Positions 1-9,341 of a DNA stretch of 64,000 bases are shown here, one piece after another. The position numbers were made by a program, and so were the translations under genes. Source of the DNA: an uncultured Bacteroidales bacterium. Its GTDB lineage: Bacteria; Bacteroidota; Bacteroidia; Bacteroidales; UBA932. Where the stretch lies: assembly GCA_947168525.1 (NCBI GenBank), contig CAMVMG010000004.1, positions 78,893-142,892 on the forward strand, written 5' to 3'. A model generated the notes under the pieces. That model saw only the letters and a program-made list of their open reading frames with translations. It did not search any database and had not been told where the DNA came from. Position 1 is the first letter of the stretch; every line of letters begins with the position of its first letter.

Positions 1-1173
1 GTAGAAAACGAAATGGGCACCCTGGACATGCTCTCTTCCTATACCGGGCGCCCCAACCGGGCCATGCGGGACTATTCCCCAGCCGCGGAGAAAGCCTTCA
101 AGGGGCAGGTTCCCCAGCAGCTGATCGCCTACCTGAACGCGCACAAAGGGCAGCTGAACCCGGCCGTGGAGGCCGCCTGGAAAAGGGGCGGATACCGTAA
201 CGCCGGCACCTGGGAAGAGGTCTTCGGCAAAGGCGGCCTCTCCCTGAAGGAGGGCTCCTGGCAGGACACCTACCCCTACCTGACAGAAGAGATCTTCAAC
301 ACCTGGAACTATGCCGCTTACGTGCAGGAAGTGGCAGCGGCCGGCAAGAAAGAGCTTGCCCTTCCCATGTTCGTGAACGCCTGGCTCAAGCAGACTTCCC
401 AGCCGGAGCCCGGAAAATATCCCTCCGGCGGGCCCAACGCCCACATGATGGACATCTGGAGGGCCGGCGCCCCCGCCATCGACTTCCTCGCGGCCGACAT
501 CTATGCCACCGGCCTGTACGACTGGGTCTGCAGCACCTTCTCGGCCAGCGGCAATCCCCTGGTGATCCCGGAAACAAAATCCTCTCCCGACGGCGCTTCC
601 CGCGCCCTCTATACCTTCGGGAAATACAAGCCCATCTGCTACGCGCCCTTCGGCATCGACGGCGGCGGGCTCGTCCTCAGCGCAGACCGGGCAGACCTCT
701 CCTTTGACAAGGTGTACGGGCTACTGGGCCGATACATGGATGAAATCCGCACCCACACGCCCGGAAAGGACATGGAAGGCCTGCTGGTAGATCCCCAGGC
801 CGACAGGAACTCCGATACCGCCGTGCTGGGCGACTATTCCTTCACCCTCGCGCCCATGAATCTGGGCGGATTCGCCGCGGTGGCCGGCGTGGATGCAGGC
901 AGCGCTTCCCCTGCCCAGGCCCCGGTCTCGGGTGTGCTCATCCTGCAGCGTGGTCCCGGAGAGTTCCTGCTGCTGGGCGGGGTTGGCGCCGGGTCGGTCC
1001 GGATCTCATCGGCCAGGGGCAAACAGACAGACCTTCTGAGCGTGGACGAAATCCGCATAGGAAAAGGCGGCGAAGAATACCTTCACCGCCTTAACGGGGA
1101 TGAGACCTCCATGGGCGTCGTTTTCCACAACGGGGAGGCTCAGGCCTTCCTGGTCAAGCTTTACGACCTGTAG
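1..1173 (+). CDS. GH35-type beta-galactosidase with DUF5597 C-terminal domain (N-terminus cut off)
   Basis: The frame is already open at base 1, so the start lies left of the window. The first visible residues read VENEMG, the family motif in which the Glu after Asn is the acid/base. A second candidate catalytic Glu sits in a VIPETKS stretch near residue 195, where a retaining nucleophile would be expected. The remaining C-terminal half resembles the DUF5597 region of Bacteroidota GH35 enzymes. The likely role is removal of terminal beta-galactosyl residues in the periplasm or on the cell surface. The family call rests on motif memory, so another clan A beta-glycosidase remains possible. It converges on the esterase gene, with only 3 bases between the two stop codons and no hairpin between them. 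Confidence 0.72.
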   Translation, partial: VENEMGTLDMLSSYTGRPNRAMRDYSPAAEKAFKGQVPQQLIAYLNAHKGQLNPAVEAAWKRGGYRNAGTWEEVFGKGGLSLKEGSWQDTYPYLTEEIFNTWNYAAYVQEVAAAGKKELALPMFVNAWLKQTSQPEPGKYPSGGPNAHMMDIWRAGAPAIDFLAADIYATGLYDWVCSTFSASGNPLVIPETKSSPDGASRALYTFGKYKPICYAPFGIDGGGLVLSADRADLSFDKVYGLLGRYMDEIRTHTPGKDMEGLLVDPQADRNSDTAVLGDYSFTLAPMNLGGFAAVAGVDAGSASPAQAPVSGVLILQRGPGEFLLLGGVGAGSVRISSARGKQTDLLSVDEIRIGKGGEEYLHRLNGDETSMGVVFHNGEAQAFLVKLYDL

Positions 1174-1176
1174 GCA

Positions 1177-2934
1177 TTACTTGTTGCCTACATAGATCAG
1201 CTTCTTGGTTTCAGGATCACGCCGATACTGCTTGAAGAAGTCCCACATGATCTGGGCAGTGGGCATGAAGTTCCAGTGACCGTAGTTCATCACGGCGACC
1301 AGCCGGATCAGGGGCTTATCCCCCTTGTAAAGCTGGCCGGTCTCGATGACGATGCCTTCACCCTTGACGGTCTGGATGGTCTCCCGGTCGCGGAGGGTCT
1401 GTCCGAAGACCGGGTCCACGGAGAAGTCCATCTCGGCATTCACGGTCATGCCGTTCATTTGCTCGTACGCATTCCAGGCGTTGAGGTAGCTGTTGCCCCG
1501 CCAGTTGTCCGGGGTCATATAGGGAACGGTGGTGTCCTTGGTGCCGAACACCGAGCAGTAAGGCGTTTCCACGGCGCCCCGCTTCTGGGTGGCCTCGTTC
1601 CAGATGGCCTCGAATCCCGGGAACGGGCCGGCGCCCATGCCGCCGAACAGGCCGCCGGAATGACCGCCCACAGCCGCAAACACGTGTGATTTCTTGATAC
1701 CCAGCGCCGTCGCGGTCATGGACCCGGCCGACAAACCCTCGGCATAGACCCGGGACGGATCCAGCTGGGGATACTTGGCCAGCAGCTGGTAAATAATGGT
1801 CTCTACGCCGTCCTGGCCCATGGCCTGGAAGCTCTGGCTCCCCTGCCATTCCATCTCCACCACAAAGAAACGCTCCTTGCCGGCCACCTGCAGGAAGCCG
1901 GAGGTTTCGGCCTGGGTGCGCGGATCGTTGGCATTGCCGTGCAGGAGCACCATCACGGGCACGCTCCGGGGCGCAGCCCCTTCCTTCAGCTCCTTGGGCC
2001 AATACTCGTACCACAGCTGTTTGGGAACATCCGCCCCCTGCTGTCCCTGCGGGCCGAAGGCCATGGGCTGCTCCACCTTGATGCGCTCGATGTCCATCGC
2101 TTCCCAGTCCGTGTAGGGCTCCAGTTCATAGGCTCCGTACTGGCCGAAGCGGGCGCCCTCATAGTGGGTGTGGTTGTAGTTGTTGTACCGGAAGTTGCGG
2201 CCCAGCACCTGCTTCCAGGCATCGGCAAACACCTCGCCCAGCCCACGCACGGAGGGGTCGGTGAAAACGGTCAGCAGTTCCTCGGCGGGGTTCTCATAGT
2301 GGCCGTCCTTGGCAACGGCGCCGTTCAGGGCGATGTACTCCGCCGCCACTTTCTTCGCCGTCTTACCGGCCACATAGGCGGGGACGCCCTTGGAAACGAA
2401 GCCCTTGGAGAGCCTGGCGGCGTTACCGCCCACCGTGAGGATGCCGGCGATATGGTCGGCTGCCTTCAGGGCGATGACCTGGTTCACAAACGTCGCACCG
2501 GCACCGATGCCGATCACCTTAAGGTTGCCGCTGCGGGACTTGTTGAACATCTGGACAAAGCCGTCGAAATCGGCCGTGGCGTCATATTTGGCACCAGCCG
2601 GATTCAGGACGGCCACGCTGCCGTAATTGGCCGACAGAATCGGGTCCAGACCCAGCTCAGAGACCAGTGCCTCGGCTCCGGCCTTGTCCAGCTTGGTATC
2701 CGGATAGATGAAGAAGGTGGGCGCGTTGTTGAAGGAACGGCCGTCAAACTGCGTGGCACCGGCACCGAAGGGCATCGCGGCGCGCTTGTTGAGCACGACG
2801 AACTCGGGATCGGGATCCGGGATAAAACGGCGTCCGGCACCGGGGACGTTCTGGCCGACTTCACGGCCGCCCGGCTGGGCAAGGGCGGTGGCCGCCAGGG
2901 CCAGCGCCAAGGTGATAGCAAAAGCTTTTTTCAT
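1177..2934 (-). CDS. Secreted PHB-depolymerase-type esterase, two-domain (esterase 1)
   Basis: 585 residues with a cleavable signal peptide ending ATALAQ. The C-terminal half is an alpha/beta hydrolase: oxyanion-region LLHGNAND, nucleophile Ser402 in GLSAGS, Asp in FGTKDTT and His in NYGHWNF. This fits the PHB depolymerase/CE1-like esterase group, which cleaves acyl esters on sugars or polyesters. The N-terminal 250 residues look like a second alpha/beta hydrolase copy in which the nucleophile elbow reads GIGAG, with Gly144 where Ser should be; this domain is therefore inferred to be non-catalytic. The protein is a paralogue of the gene at 6319-7968 and is last in its operon, 27 bases after a GH106 gene. 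The likely role is deacylation of acylated rhamnosides; the acyl group is unknown. A Gly-rich GGLFGGMGAG insert follows the nucleophile. Confidence 0.75.
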   Translation of the reverse strand: MKKAFAITLALALAATALAQPGGREVGQNVPGAGRRFIPDPDPEFVVLNKRAAMPFGAGATQFDGRSFNNAPTFFIYPDTKLDKAGAEALVSELGLDPILSANYGSVAVLNPAGAKYDATADFDGFVQMFNKSRSGNLKVIGIGAGATFVNQVIALKAADHIAGILTVGGNAARLSKGFVSKGVPAYVAGKTAKKVAAEYIALNGAVAKDGHYENPAEELLTVFTDPSVRGLGEVFADAWKQVLGRNFRYNNYNHTHYEGARFGQYGAYELEPYTDWEAMDIERIKVEQPMAFGPQGQQGADVPKQLWYEYWPKELKEGAAPRSVPVMVLLHGNANDPRTQAETSGFLQVAGKERFFVVEMEWQGSQSFQAMGQDGVETIIYQLLAKYPQLDPSRVYAEGLSAGSMTATALGIKKSHVFAAVGGHSGGLFGGMGAGPFPGFEAIWNEATQKRGAVETPYCSVFGTKDTTVPYMTPDNWRGNSYLNAWNAYEQMNGMTVNAEMDFSVDPVFGQTLRDRETIQTVKGEGIVIETGQLYKGDKPLIRLVAVMNYGHWNFMPTAQIMWDFFKQYRRDPETKKLIYVGNK

Positions 2935-2961
2935 CGTAAAAAAACGGATATTGGGTTATAC

Positions 2962-5900
2962 TTATTTTATCTCCAAAAGGCGGACCGGACCCATCAGGCC
3001 GGCTTCTTTCAGCGGATAGTCGGCCGGGTAGATGGACGCTACACCGGGGGTGGTGCAGATCCGCTCCGGCGCACCGGGCTGGTTGTCACCGACCAGGCGG
3101 TTAATCCAAAGGTTGGCCACTTTGATCTCCAGGGCGTTCTCCCCTTCCTTCAGCGCATCGGTCACATCCACGGTCCAGGGCGCCTTCCAGGCGGTTCCGC
3201 AGTACTGGCCGTTGACATAGACTTCGGCGATATTCTTCACCTTGCCAAGGTCCAGGACGACGCGGCCTTCCAGGGCGTCGGCCGAAAGCGTATTGCAGTA
3301 GGTAGCGACACCGGAGAAGTACTTGATACCGAACACATCCGACTCGGAAAGCGACTTCAGCTGGTCGAACGTTGCCTCGGCGGGAGCGCCGCGCTTCTGT
3401 TGGAATTTCACCTTCCAGGGAGTGCTGAGTGTCAGAATCTCCTTCTGGACAGGACGTGCCACGGTATGGGAGGCTTCGCCCTTGCCGGAGAACACGACGA
3501 ACACGGCATCGTTCGGAACCAGGTGCAGATCCACCTCGGTGCGGTCACCGGCGGCCCGGTAGGAGACATCCTCCATCTTGCCGGTCTCGGCATGCCATAC
3601 GGAAGGCTTCAGGCCGGATACGCGGAACGACAGGGTTACGTCGCCTCCTTCGGAGAGGGGCTTGTTGATCCAGTAGACCTGGGCGTCGCCGCAGTCGCGG
3701 TGGAGATAGCGGAAGCTGGCATCGATGTCCACGTCGGGACGGATGCCGATTTCCTTGAGTACGGCAAGCATGTCAGTGGACTCGTGGACGTTGGAGCGGC
3801 CGCTGTCCCAGATGTCCTTCACGAGGGCCGCGAATTCGGCCGGATCGTCATTGAGCGAGGCCGCATGGGTGGGACGGACACCACCCAGGTGCGCGCCGGC
3901 TTTCACCAGGTCGGCGATCTTCCGGAGCACGTCCGTAGACATGTAGTCCACATTGCGGTCCATCCAGAGCAGGCGGTATTCGGTCTTGCCGGTGCGGGCC
4001 TGCAGACGGCCGTCCTTGGTGGCCAGGATTTCCTCCTTGAGGGCGGTAGGATTGCAATAATCCCACTCATAACCGGCAGGGACGCCGCTGCCGCGGTTGA
4101 ACAGGGCTGTCACGTTGGAATCCTCACCGTAATAATAGAGCACATCGGCCACATTGAGACCCACGGAGAGGAGATAGCTGGTACGGGAGATATAGTCTAC
4201 CCAGGCGCCGGCCATCTCGGCCCAGGTCTCGTGGCGGTTGAACCACTGGCCGATGATACCGCCCATGCCGATACCCGGCACGGTCTCGCGCGGCTGATGG
4301 GCGCTGAGGTGCACGTAGAAGCGGTTCACGCCGCTGGCGAGCTCCTGGTCGGCCGTCTCTTTCAGGTCTTCCGGAGCATACTGGTACTGGAGCTGGTCGC
4401 CCCAGGTGGTCATGGACTCGGCCGCCACGTAGTTCTGCCCGTAGATATGGGCCACAGAGGCGGATTCGCGGAGGTCGGCCTCCTGGTTGGTGCGGTTGAC
4501 CTTTCCGTCAGGGCCCTTCGGGAGCCAGGGAGACTCCACCCACATGGCGCCCATCGGAACGCTGGCGGTCCGTTTCACATCCATGCCGTCCACCACATAG
4601 GCGCGGCCGCCTTCGTGGGACTCGTAATAGCCGCCCACCATGCCGTAGTCCTTACGGATAATCTCGGTCAGCTGCGCATAGCTGTCGGCAATCAGGTCGC
4701 CGATGGTCTCGCGCCAGTCGTGCAGGAAGCGCTCGCTCTCGTCGGCCGAGCCGATGATCTCCCCGGCCAGCACCGGCATCCAGGCTTTCATGTCGTAGCC
4801 GCGCAGGCGGGAGAAACTCTCCAGCATGGCAGGGGTCCAGTTCTCATTCTCGGCCTCGAAACTGTCGGTCAGGAGATAACGGATGCCCTTGTCGCCCAGG
4901 AAGCCCTTCATAGCCTCCTGATAGGTGTCCAGGTAGACATGGATGAAGCGGGAGAAGGCGACAGGGTCCATCTTGTCCACCTCAAGGCCGAGTGCCTCGT
5001 CGGAAGCGGGGTGATTCACCTCGCCGGTGATGGACCAGGCGAAGCGGTAGATCCGCCAGCGGCCTTCGGGGGCGTTCCAGCGGAGACGGCCGGATGCATC
5101 TACCTTGTCCGTAAGGTCGATGACATCACTCAGGGCGGGGAAAACCTCGTTGTCGGAAGTCTTGGTGGCGGAGGCCATCAGGTTGTTGGCAGCCGTGAAA
5201 CCGGCCTTGTCCTCGGCGCGGTCAATACGACTGGAAGGCCAGACCACAAACTCGGAAATCCGTGTACCGGCCGGAGCGGGAGCGGTTCTCGCAGGAGCAC
5301 CGCCCATGCCGAAGGGATCCCTCCCTGCCGGGCGGGGCTGCGGATTCTGCACCGTCAGGCGGAAATACTTTGCCGTAGTCTCAGGAACGCTCATCGTGGC
5401 CTGGGCGGAACCGCCGCCCCGGACATCGCAGATGCGGGTCCAGTTTTTGCCGTCCTGGCTGCATTCGAGGGCGTTGGTGGCAGGTCCCATGGGCATACCC
5501 GGATAACCGCCGCCACCGGCAGCACCCACAACACTCAGCGAGCGCACTGTCACGGCTTCGGGGAATTCATACTGGATCCAGGCAAAGCCTTCCTTGCCGG
5601 GAGGCAGGAGGGCGCCATTAGTTACATCGTTGTCTGTCAGCATTTCCAAGGTGAAGTTTCCACCGCTGGCGGTCACTTTGGCATCCAGCGGAGACACGGC
5701 CCCCTGCGGAAGTTTCACGGCCAGAACGGCAATCTCACCGCCGGTCTCAGGGGCGTTGGGGTCGAAGCTGCGGCCGGCAGGACCGCCGTTCTGGAAAGCA
5801 CCCACCTTGGTGAAAGAAGGCGGAAGCTGGATGTCCACATCGCCTCCCCTGACTTCCACGGTACGCCAGACCAGCTTCTTCATGCCTTCCTCGGGCTTCA

Positions 5901-6297
5901 CCCAAGGGCCTGCCGTAGCGCTGAAACCGGCGCAGGACGGAACGCCCATTTCCAGGTCCAGGGAATCGGCCAGGCGGGCTGCGAAGTACAGGCGGTCTTT
6001 CCAGACATCGCTCATGTATTTCGCGTCTCCCTGACTGCCGCCGAGGTTGAACTGGTGGAAACCGACGATGCCGACGCGCTTGAACCAGTCGAAGTCGGCC
6101 CGGATGCCGGATTCGGTCACATCATCCCCCATCCAGTGCCACCAGACACGGACGCGGGATTCTTTGGGAGGATGCTGGAAACCCGCCTGGAGTTCACTGA
6201 TGGAGACTTGCCGGGCAGGGCCCTTCTTTTCGCCGCAGGCGGTCAGCGCCGCCGCCATGGAAAGGGTCGCAAGGAAAATTACTGCAGTCTTTTTCAT
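2962..6297 (-). CDS. GH106-type alpha-L-rhamnosidase, lipoprotein (GH106-a)
   Basis: 1111 residues with a lipoprotein signal (LTAC lipobox near residue 21), so probably membrane-anchored. The N-terminus carries the GH106 signature region, here WWHWMGDDVT, where the three sister proteins have WWHWMNG. A discoidin/F5-8-like segment with Gly-rich loops lies around residues 230-340, the catalytic TIM-barrel region follows, and a C-terminal GH2-like jelly roll ends in LWINRLVGDNQP and GLMGPV. The family inverts alpha-L-rhamnosidic bonds in pectins and plant glycosides. It is fourth in the operon GH106-b, ceramidase 1, esterase 2, GH106-a, esterase 1, 21 bases after esterase 2. The exact linkage cannot be read from sequence. 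I could not assign catalytic Glu residues with certainty. Confidence 0.82.
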   Translation of the reverse strand: MKKTAVIFLATLSMAAALTACGEKKGPARQVSISELQAGFQHPPKESRVRVWWHWMGDDVTESGIRADFDWFKRVGIVGFHQFNLGGSQGDAKYMSDVWKDRLYFAARLADSLDLEMGVPSCAGFSATAGPWVKPEEGMKKLVWRTVEVRGGDVDIQLPPSFTKVGAFQNGGPAGRSFDPNAPETGGEIAVLAVKLPQGAVSPLDAKVTASGGNFTLEMLTDNDVTNGALLPPGKEGFAWIQYEFPEAVTVRSLSVVGAAGGGGYPGMPMGPATNALECSQDGKNWTRICDVRGGGSAQATMSVPETTAKYFRLTVQNPQPRPAGRDPFGMGGAPARTAPAPAGTRISEFVVWPSSRIDRAEDKAGFTAANNLMASATKTSDNEVFPALSDVIDLTDKVDASGRLRWNAPEGRWRIYRFAWSITGEVNHPASDEALGLEVDKMDPVAFSRFIHVYLDTYQEAMKGFLGDKGIRYLLTDSFEAENENWTPAMLESFSRLRGYDMKAWMPVLAGEIIGSADESERFLHDWRETIGDLIADSYAQLTEIIRKDYGMVGGYYESHEGGRAYVVDGMDVKRTASVPMGAMWVESPWLPKGPDGKVNRTNQEADLRESASVAHIYGQNYVAAESMTTWGDQLQYQYAPEDLKETADQELASGVNRFYVHLSAHQPRETVPGIGMGGIIGQWFNRHETWAEMAGAWVDYISRTSYLLSVGLNVADVLYYYGEDSNVTALFNRGSGVPAGYEWDYCNPTALKEEILATKDGRLQARTGKTEYRLLWMDRNVDYMSTDVLRKIADLVKAGAHLGGVRPTHAASLNDDPAEFAALVKDIWDSGRSNVHESTDMLAVLKEIGIRPDVDIDASFRYLHRDCGDAQVYWINKPLSEGGDVTLSFRVSGLKPSVWHAETGKMEDVSYRAAGDRTEVDLHLVPNDAVFVVFSGKGEASHTVARPVQKEILTLSTPWKVKFQQKRGAPAEATFDQLKSLSESDVFGIKYFSGVATYCNTLSADALEGRVVLDLGKVKNIAEVYVNGQYCGTAWKAPWTVDVTDALKEGENALEIKVANLWINRLVGDNQPGAPERICTTPGVASIYPADYPLKEAGLMGPVRLLEIK

Positions 6298-6318
6298 ATT
6301 CTATAAAGATGATAATTA

Positions 6319-7968
6319 TTATTTATAAATCAAGGCCTTGGTTTTGGGGTCACGCGCAAAGTGGGTGAAGAACGCCCACATTTCGGCCGCGACACCCTTG
6401 TAATTCCAGTGGCCGTATTCCTCCAGGGCCACCATCTTGACCAGTTCCTTGTTTCCCTTGTACAGGGATCCTTCGTGCATAATGAGGTTGTCCTGGGTCT
6501 GGATGGCCTTGCGGTCCCGGACCTGCATGCCGAACATGGGGTCGATCGCCTCATCGGCGGTTTCGCCCAGTTCAATGCCGTTGAGGCGGCAGAGGTCGCG
6601 GATTCCCCTCAGCAGGCTCCCCTGCGGGGAGGAAACCGGTGCCCCCTCGTCGGGGATGGCATAGGTAAAACGGCTGTCATTGGTGCCGGCGCATAGCATG
6701 TAACCCACCTCCATATTACCATTGTAACGGGCAATCTGTGCATCGATTCCGGCTGACCCATAGATGTTCACGCGGGAATCATAGATGATGCCGCCCGCCA
6801 TGGCACCGCCGGCGGCGATGAGCCCGGTCTTGAAGATGCACATGAGGGTGGTGTTCAGCGCTCCTGCCGACAGGCCCGTGCAGTAAACGCGGGAAGGATC
6901 CAGCTGGGGATACTTCTCCAGCAAGTGCAGGATGGTGGCCTCAATGCCGTCCAGGCCCATCGAAGCATATTGGTCGCGTCCCTGCCATTCCATTTCCACA
7001 GCCATGAACCCTTTTTCGGGCGCCAGTTCCACATAGCCGGCAGTTTCGGCCTGGGTGCGGGGGTCGTTGCCGTTTCCATGCAGCATCACCACCAACGGTA
7101 CACTGGCCCTGGGGGCATTCAGAAGCCGCTCGGGCATGTACTCATACCAGAGGAAATCGCCCCAGCCACACAGGTTCTCCTCCACGATGTTCCGCCGGAT
7201 GCCGAGGCGGTCGAACATCACGTACGAGACCAGCTCGAAGGGACCGGTAGTGCGGTAATCCACACCCATGTACCAGGTCTTGTAGTTACTGTAGCGATAG
7301 TTGCGGGAAAAGAGCTGGTCCCAGGCCTCGGCAAAATACGCGCTGTCGGACCGTTTGGCGCCATCCACCACCACCCGTTCCATGGGGTGGGCGGGGTTTT
7401 CCCACACACCTCCGCCCACAGCCTGCGCATGGTTGGCCTTGATATAGCGGTCGGCGACGGCTTTGCCGGACGCGGCCACATAGGCGGGCACGACGGGGAT
7501 TTCGGCCTTGCCAGAGGCGCTGCCGCCAATAGTGAGAATACCGGCTACCATCTGGGCATGCGGGGCCAGGACATTGTTCACGAACGTAGCACCGCCACCT
7601 TTGCCGATGAGTTTCAGGTTGTTGACGGCGCGAAGCTTCTGCAGCAGGTTGAAGTAAACCTCCAAGTCCTTCTTGGCGTCATACTTTTTACCATTAGCCG
7701 GATTAATGACATAAACCGTCCCAAGATATGCATCCAGATGCTTCTCCATGCCGAAGGCCTTAACAACGGTCATGGGATCTTTCACCGCCTTGTCGGCATA
7801 AATGAAATAGGTGGGATTGATGGTACGGTCAGCGTAATTGGGCTTACGCTCAGGAGACACCTTCCAAACCTCGGTACCCATTTCCTCCACAGGCTCGGTC
7901 TTGAAAGACTGGCTGAAGGAAAGCGTGGTGCAGCCCATGAGGGCCAGTGCAAATAATACTTTCTTCAT
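6319..7968 (-). CDS. Secreted PHB-depolymerase-type esterase, two-domain (esterase 2)
   Basis: 549 residues with a signal peptide ending TLSFSQ. It is a full-length paralogue of the 1177-2934 esterase. The C-terminal catalytic domain has MLHGNGND, nucleophile Ser367 in GLSAGA, an acidic residue in CAGTNDS and His in EYGHWNY. The N-terminal domain keeps the same fold pattern but has GKGGG at the elbow (Gly124 in place of Ser), so both paralogues share an inactive first domain. It starts 3 bases after the ceramidase-like stop, which indicates tight co-transcription. The likely role is removal of acyl or phenolic-acid esters before rhamnosidases act. The acyl substrate is not determinable here. 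Confidence 0.75.
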   Translation of the reverse strand: MKKVLFALALMGCTTLSFSQSFKTEPVEEMGTEVWKVSPERKPNYADRTINPTYFIYADKAVKDPMTVVKAFGMEKHLDAYLGTVYVINPANGKKYDAKKDLEVYFNLLQKLRAVNNLKLIGKGGGATFVNNVLAPHAQMVAGILTIGGSASGKAEIPVVPAYVAASGKAVADRYIKANHAQAVGGGVWENPAHPMERVVVDGAKRSDSAYFAEAWDQLFSRNYRYSNYKTWYMGVDYRTTGPFELVSYVMFDRLGIRRNIVEENLCGWGDFLWYEYMPERLLNAPRASVPLVVMLHGNGNDPRTQAETAGYVELAPEKGFMAVEMEWQGRDQYASMGLDGIEATILHLLEKYPQLDPSRVYCTGLSAGALNTTLMCIFKTGLIAAGGAMAGGIIYDSRVNIYGSAGIDAQIARYNGNMEVGYMLCAGTNDSRFTYAIPDEGAPVSSPQGSLLRGIRDLCRLNGIELGETADEAIDPMFGMQVRDRKAIQTQDNLIMHEGSLYKGNKELVKMVALEEYGHWNYKGVAAEMWAFFTHFARDPKTKALIYK

Positions 7969-7971
7969 CTT

Positions 7972-9315
7972 TTATCTAACTTTCTGGATTAGTCGTAAGG
8001 CCGATTCCACAATGCCTTTCTCGGCGTAACCGGGCTTGATGCGGGAACCGATTACCTGGAATGTAAGGTGGTTGGCGGCATTGTCGGAATAGATGTAACC
8101 GCTCTCGAACGGACCGTCGGCAATGGTAACCACCATGGTCTTGGCAGCGGGAGAAGCCTTCTTGATGTGGAGAGCGATCTCGGAATAGATCTCGGCGCTC
8201 ACCGTCACGATATGGATATCACCTATTCGGAGTACGCCCATTCCCAGATGCACGTCGGGACCGTCCTTGTAACCAGGATCATAGTTCTCGCGGCCTTCTT
8301 TGTCGATGCGCTCGCGGCCCGGGAAGGTAATAATCTCTTCGGCAGCGCGTACCACCGGATTCTCTTCATACTGCATGTCGTAGAGCATGATTTCCAGGGC
8401 CTTGAAACCTACCGCGTTGCCCAGCATGCGCACATACTCGTCCTTGCGGTCGATGACGGCCTTGTGGGCAGCTACCTGGTCGGCGGCGACAGTAGGCGTA
8501 TTCAGGTCCAGCGAACCGCGGGTAGCGTGCCGGTCGGCTTTCACACCCTTTACCTGGCCTTCGCGGAAGATGTCGGAATAGGCCAGTTTGGGATTCTGGT
8601 CACCGGAAGCATTCTGGCAGAACAAAGCGACTGTCTTGCCACCGAATACCTTCTCCACCAGGTCGCAGGCGTCGCCGGGGAAGTCGGCGCTCACCACACC
8701 GCTCATGAAGAAATTCACCGGATGCATGCCATAGTTCATGTAAACGGCAATGGGAACATCCTCCTTGTCAAGGAACGAAATGACAGTAAGGTCCTTGTCG
8801 GATGCACCTGTCCAGTTAGGGGTCTGCGACCACTCCTGGTGCTCGTTGTAGTTGTCCCGGTTCACATTCAGGTCCAGGGGACGTTTGCCATATCCCACGC
8901 GGGCTGGACGCGCCGCGGCTTTGGCCTGGACGGCCGCCTTTTCAGCGGCATCGAACAGCTGGGCATACGTGGGCTTGCTGTCCGGGCTGATACCATTGGT
9001 ACCCGGGCTGTGCGAATGGGTTCCCGAGATGATGATATTCTCTTTGGGGATACCGGTGGCGGCATGGATGCGGCGGATAGGTTCTTCGGTCTGCCGAAGG
9101 TCACCGTCCACCGTGATGATAACTGCCGGCGTGATACCGTCCGACAAATACAGTGCACGGACATTCAAAGTGCCGCGGATGATATCGGTATCGCGGACCA
9201 GTTCGCTTACAGAAGGGGTTACATCCACTTTGGCGGCACCTGCCACCAACTGCTGGGCATAGGCTGCGCTCACAGCAAGGCCCAGGGAAAGGATAAGGGA
9301 GAGGATACGTTTCAT
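7972..9315 (-). CDS. Neutral/alkaline ceramidase-like zinc hydrolase (paralogue 1)
   Basis: 447 residues with a signal peptide ending AAYAQQ. It matches the N-terminal catalytic domain of the neutral non-lysosomal ceramidase family. The zinc site is recognisable: His100 and His102 in GTHSHS, a later His in NYGMHPVNF, Glu in VSAEIYSE and Tyr in SGYIYSDN. A Ser in NASGDQNP corresponds to the family nucleophile region. It is shorter than true bacterial ceramidases (about 640-700 residues) and lacks their C-terminal Ig-like domain. Such short forms are frequent in Bacteroidota carbohydrate loci, where the substrate is unproven. It is second in its operon, between GH106-b and esterase 2. It probably hydrolyses an amide or ester on a glycoside rather than ceramide, which is inference. 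Confidence 0.72.
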   Translation of the reverse strand: MKRILSLILSLGLAVSAAYAQQLVAGAAKVDVTPSVSELVRDTDIIRGTLNVRALYLSDGITPAVIITVDGDLRQTEEPIRRIHAATGIPKENIIISGTHSHSPGTNGISPDSKPTYAQLFDAAEKAAVQAKAAARPARVGYGKRPLDLNVNRDNYNEHQEWSQTPNWTGASDKDLTVISFLDKEDVPIAVYMNYGMHPVNFFMSGVVSADFPGDACDLVEKVFGGKTVALFCQNASGDQNPKLAYSDIFREGQVKGVKADRHATRGSLDLNTPTVAADQVAAHKAVIDRKDEYVRMLGNAVGFKALEIMLYDMQYEENPVVRAAEEIITFPGRERIDKEGRENYDPGYKDGPDVHLGMGVLRIGDIHIVTVSAEIYSEIALHIKKASPAAKTMVVTIADGPFESGYIYSDNAANHLTFQVIGSRIKPGYAEKGIVESALRLIQKVR

Positions 9316-9341
9316 TTATAATCGGTTTTCAGTGTTTCATG

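Noticed and set aside
1939..6306. A 1455-codon open frame opposite GH106-a and esterase 1
   Set aside because: Same antisense artefact; no recognisable motif or plausible start signal.
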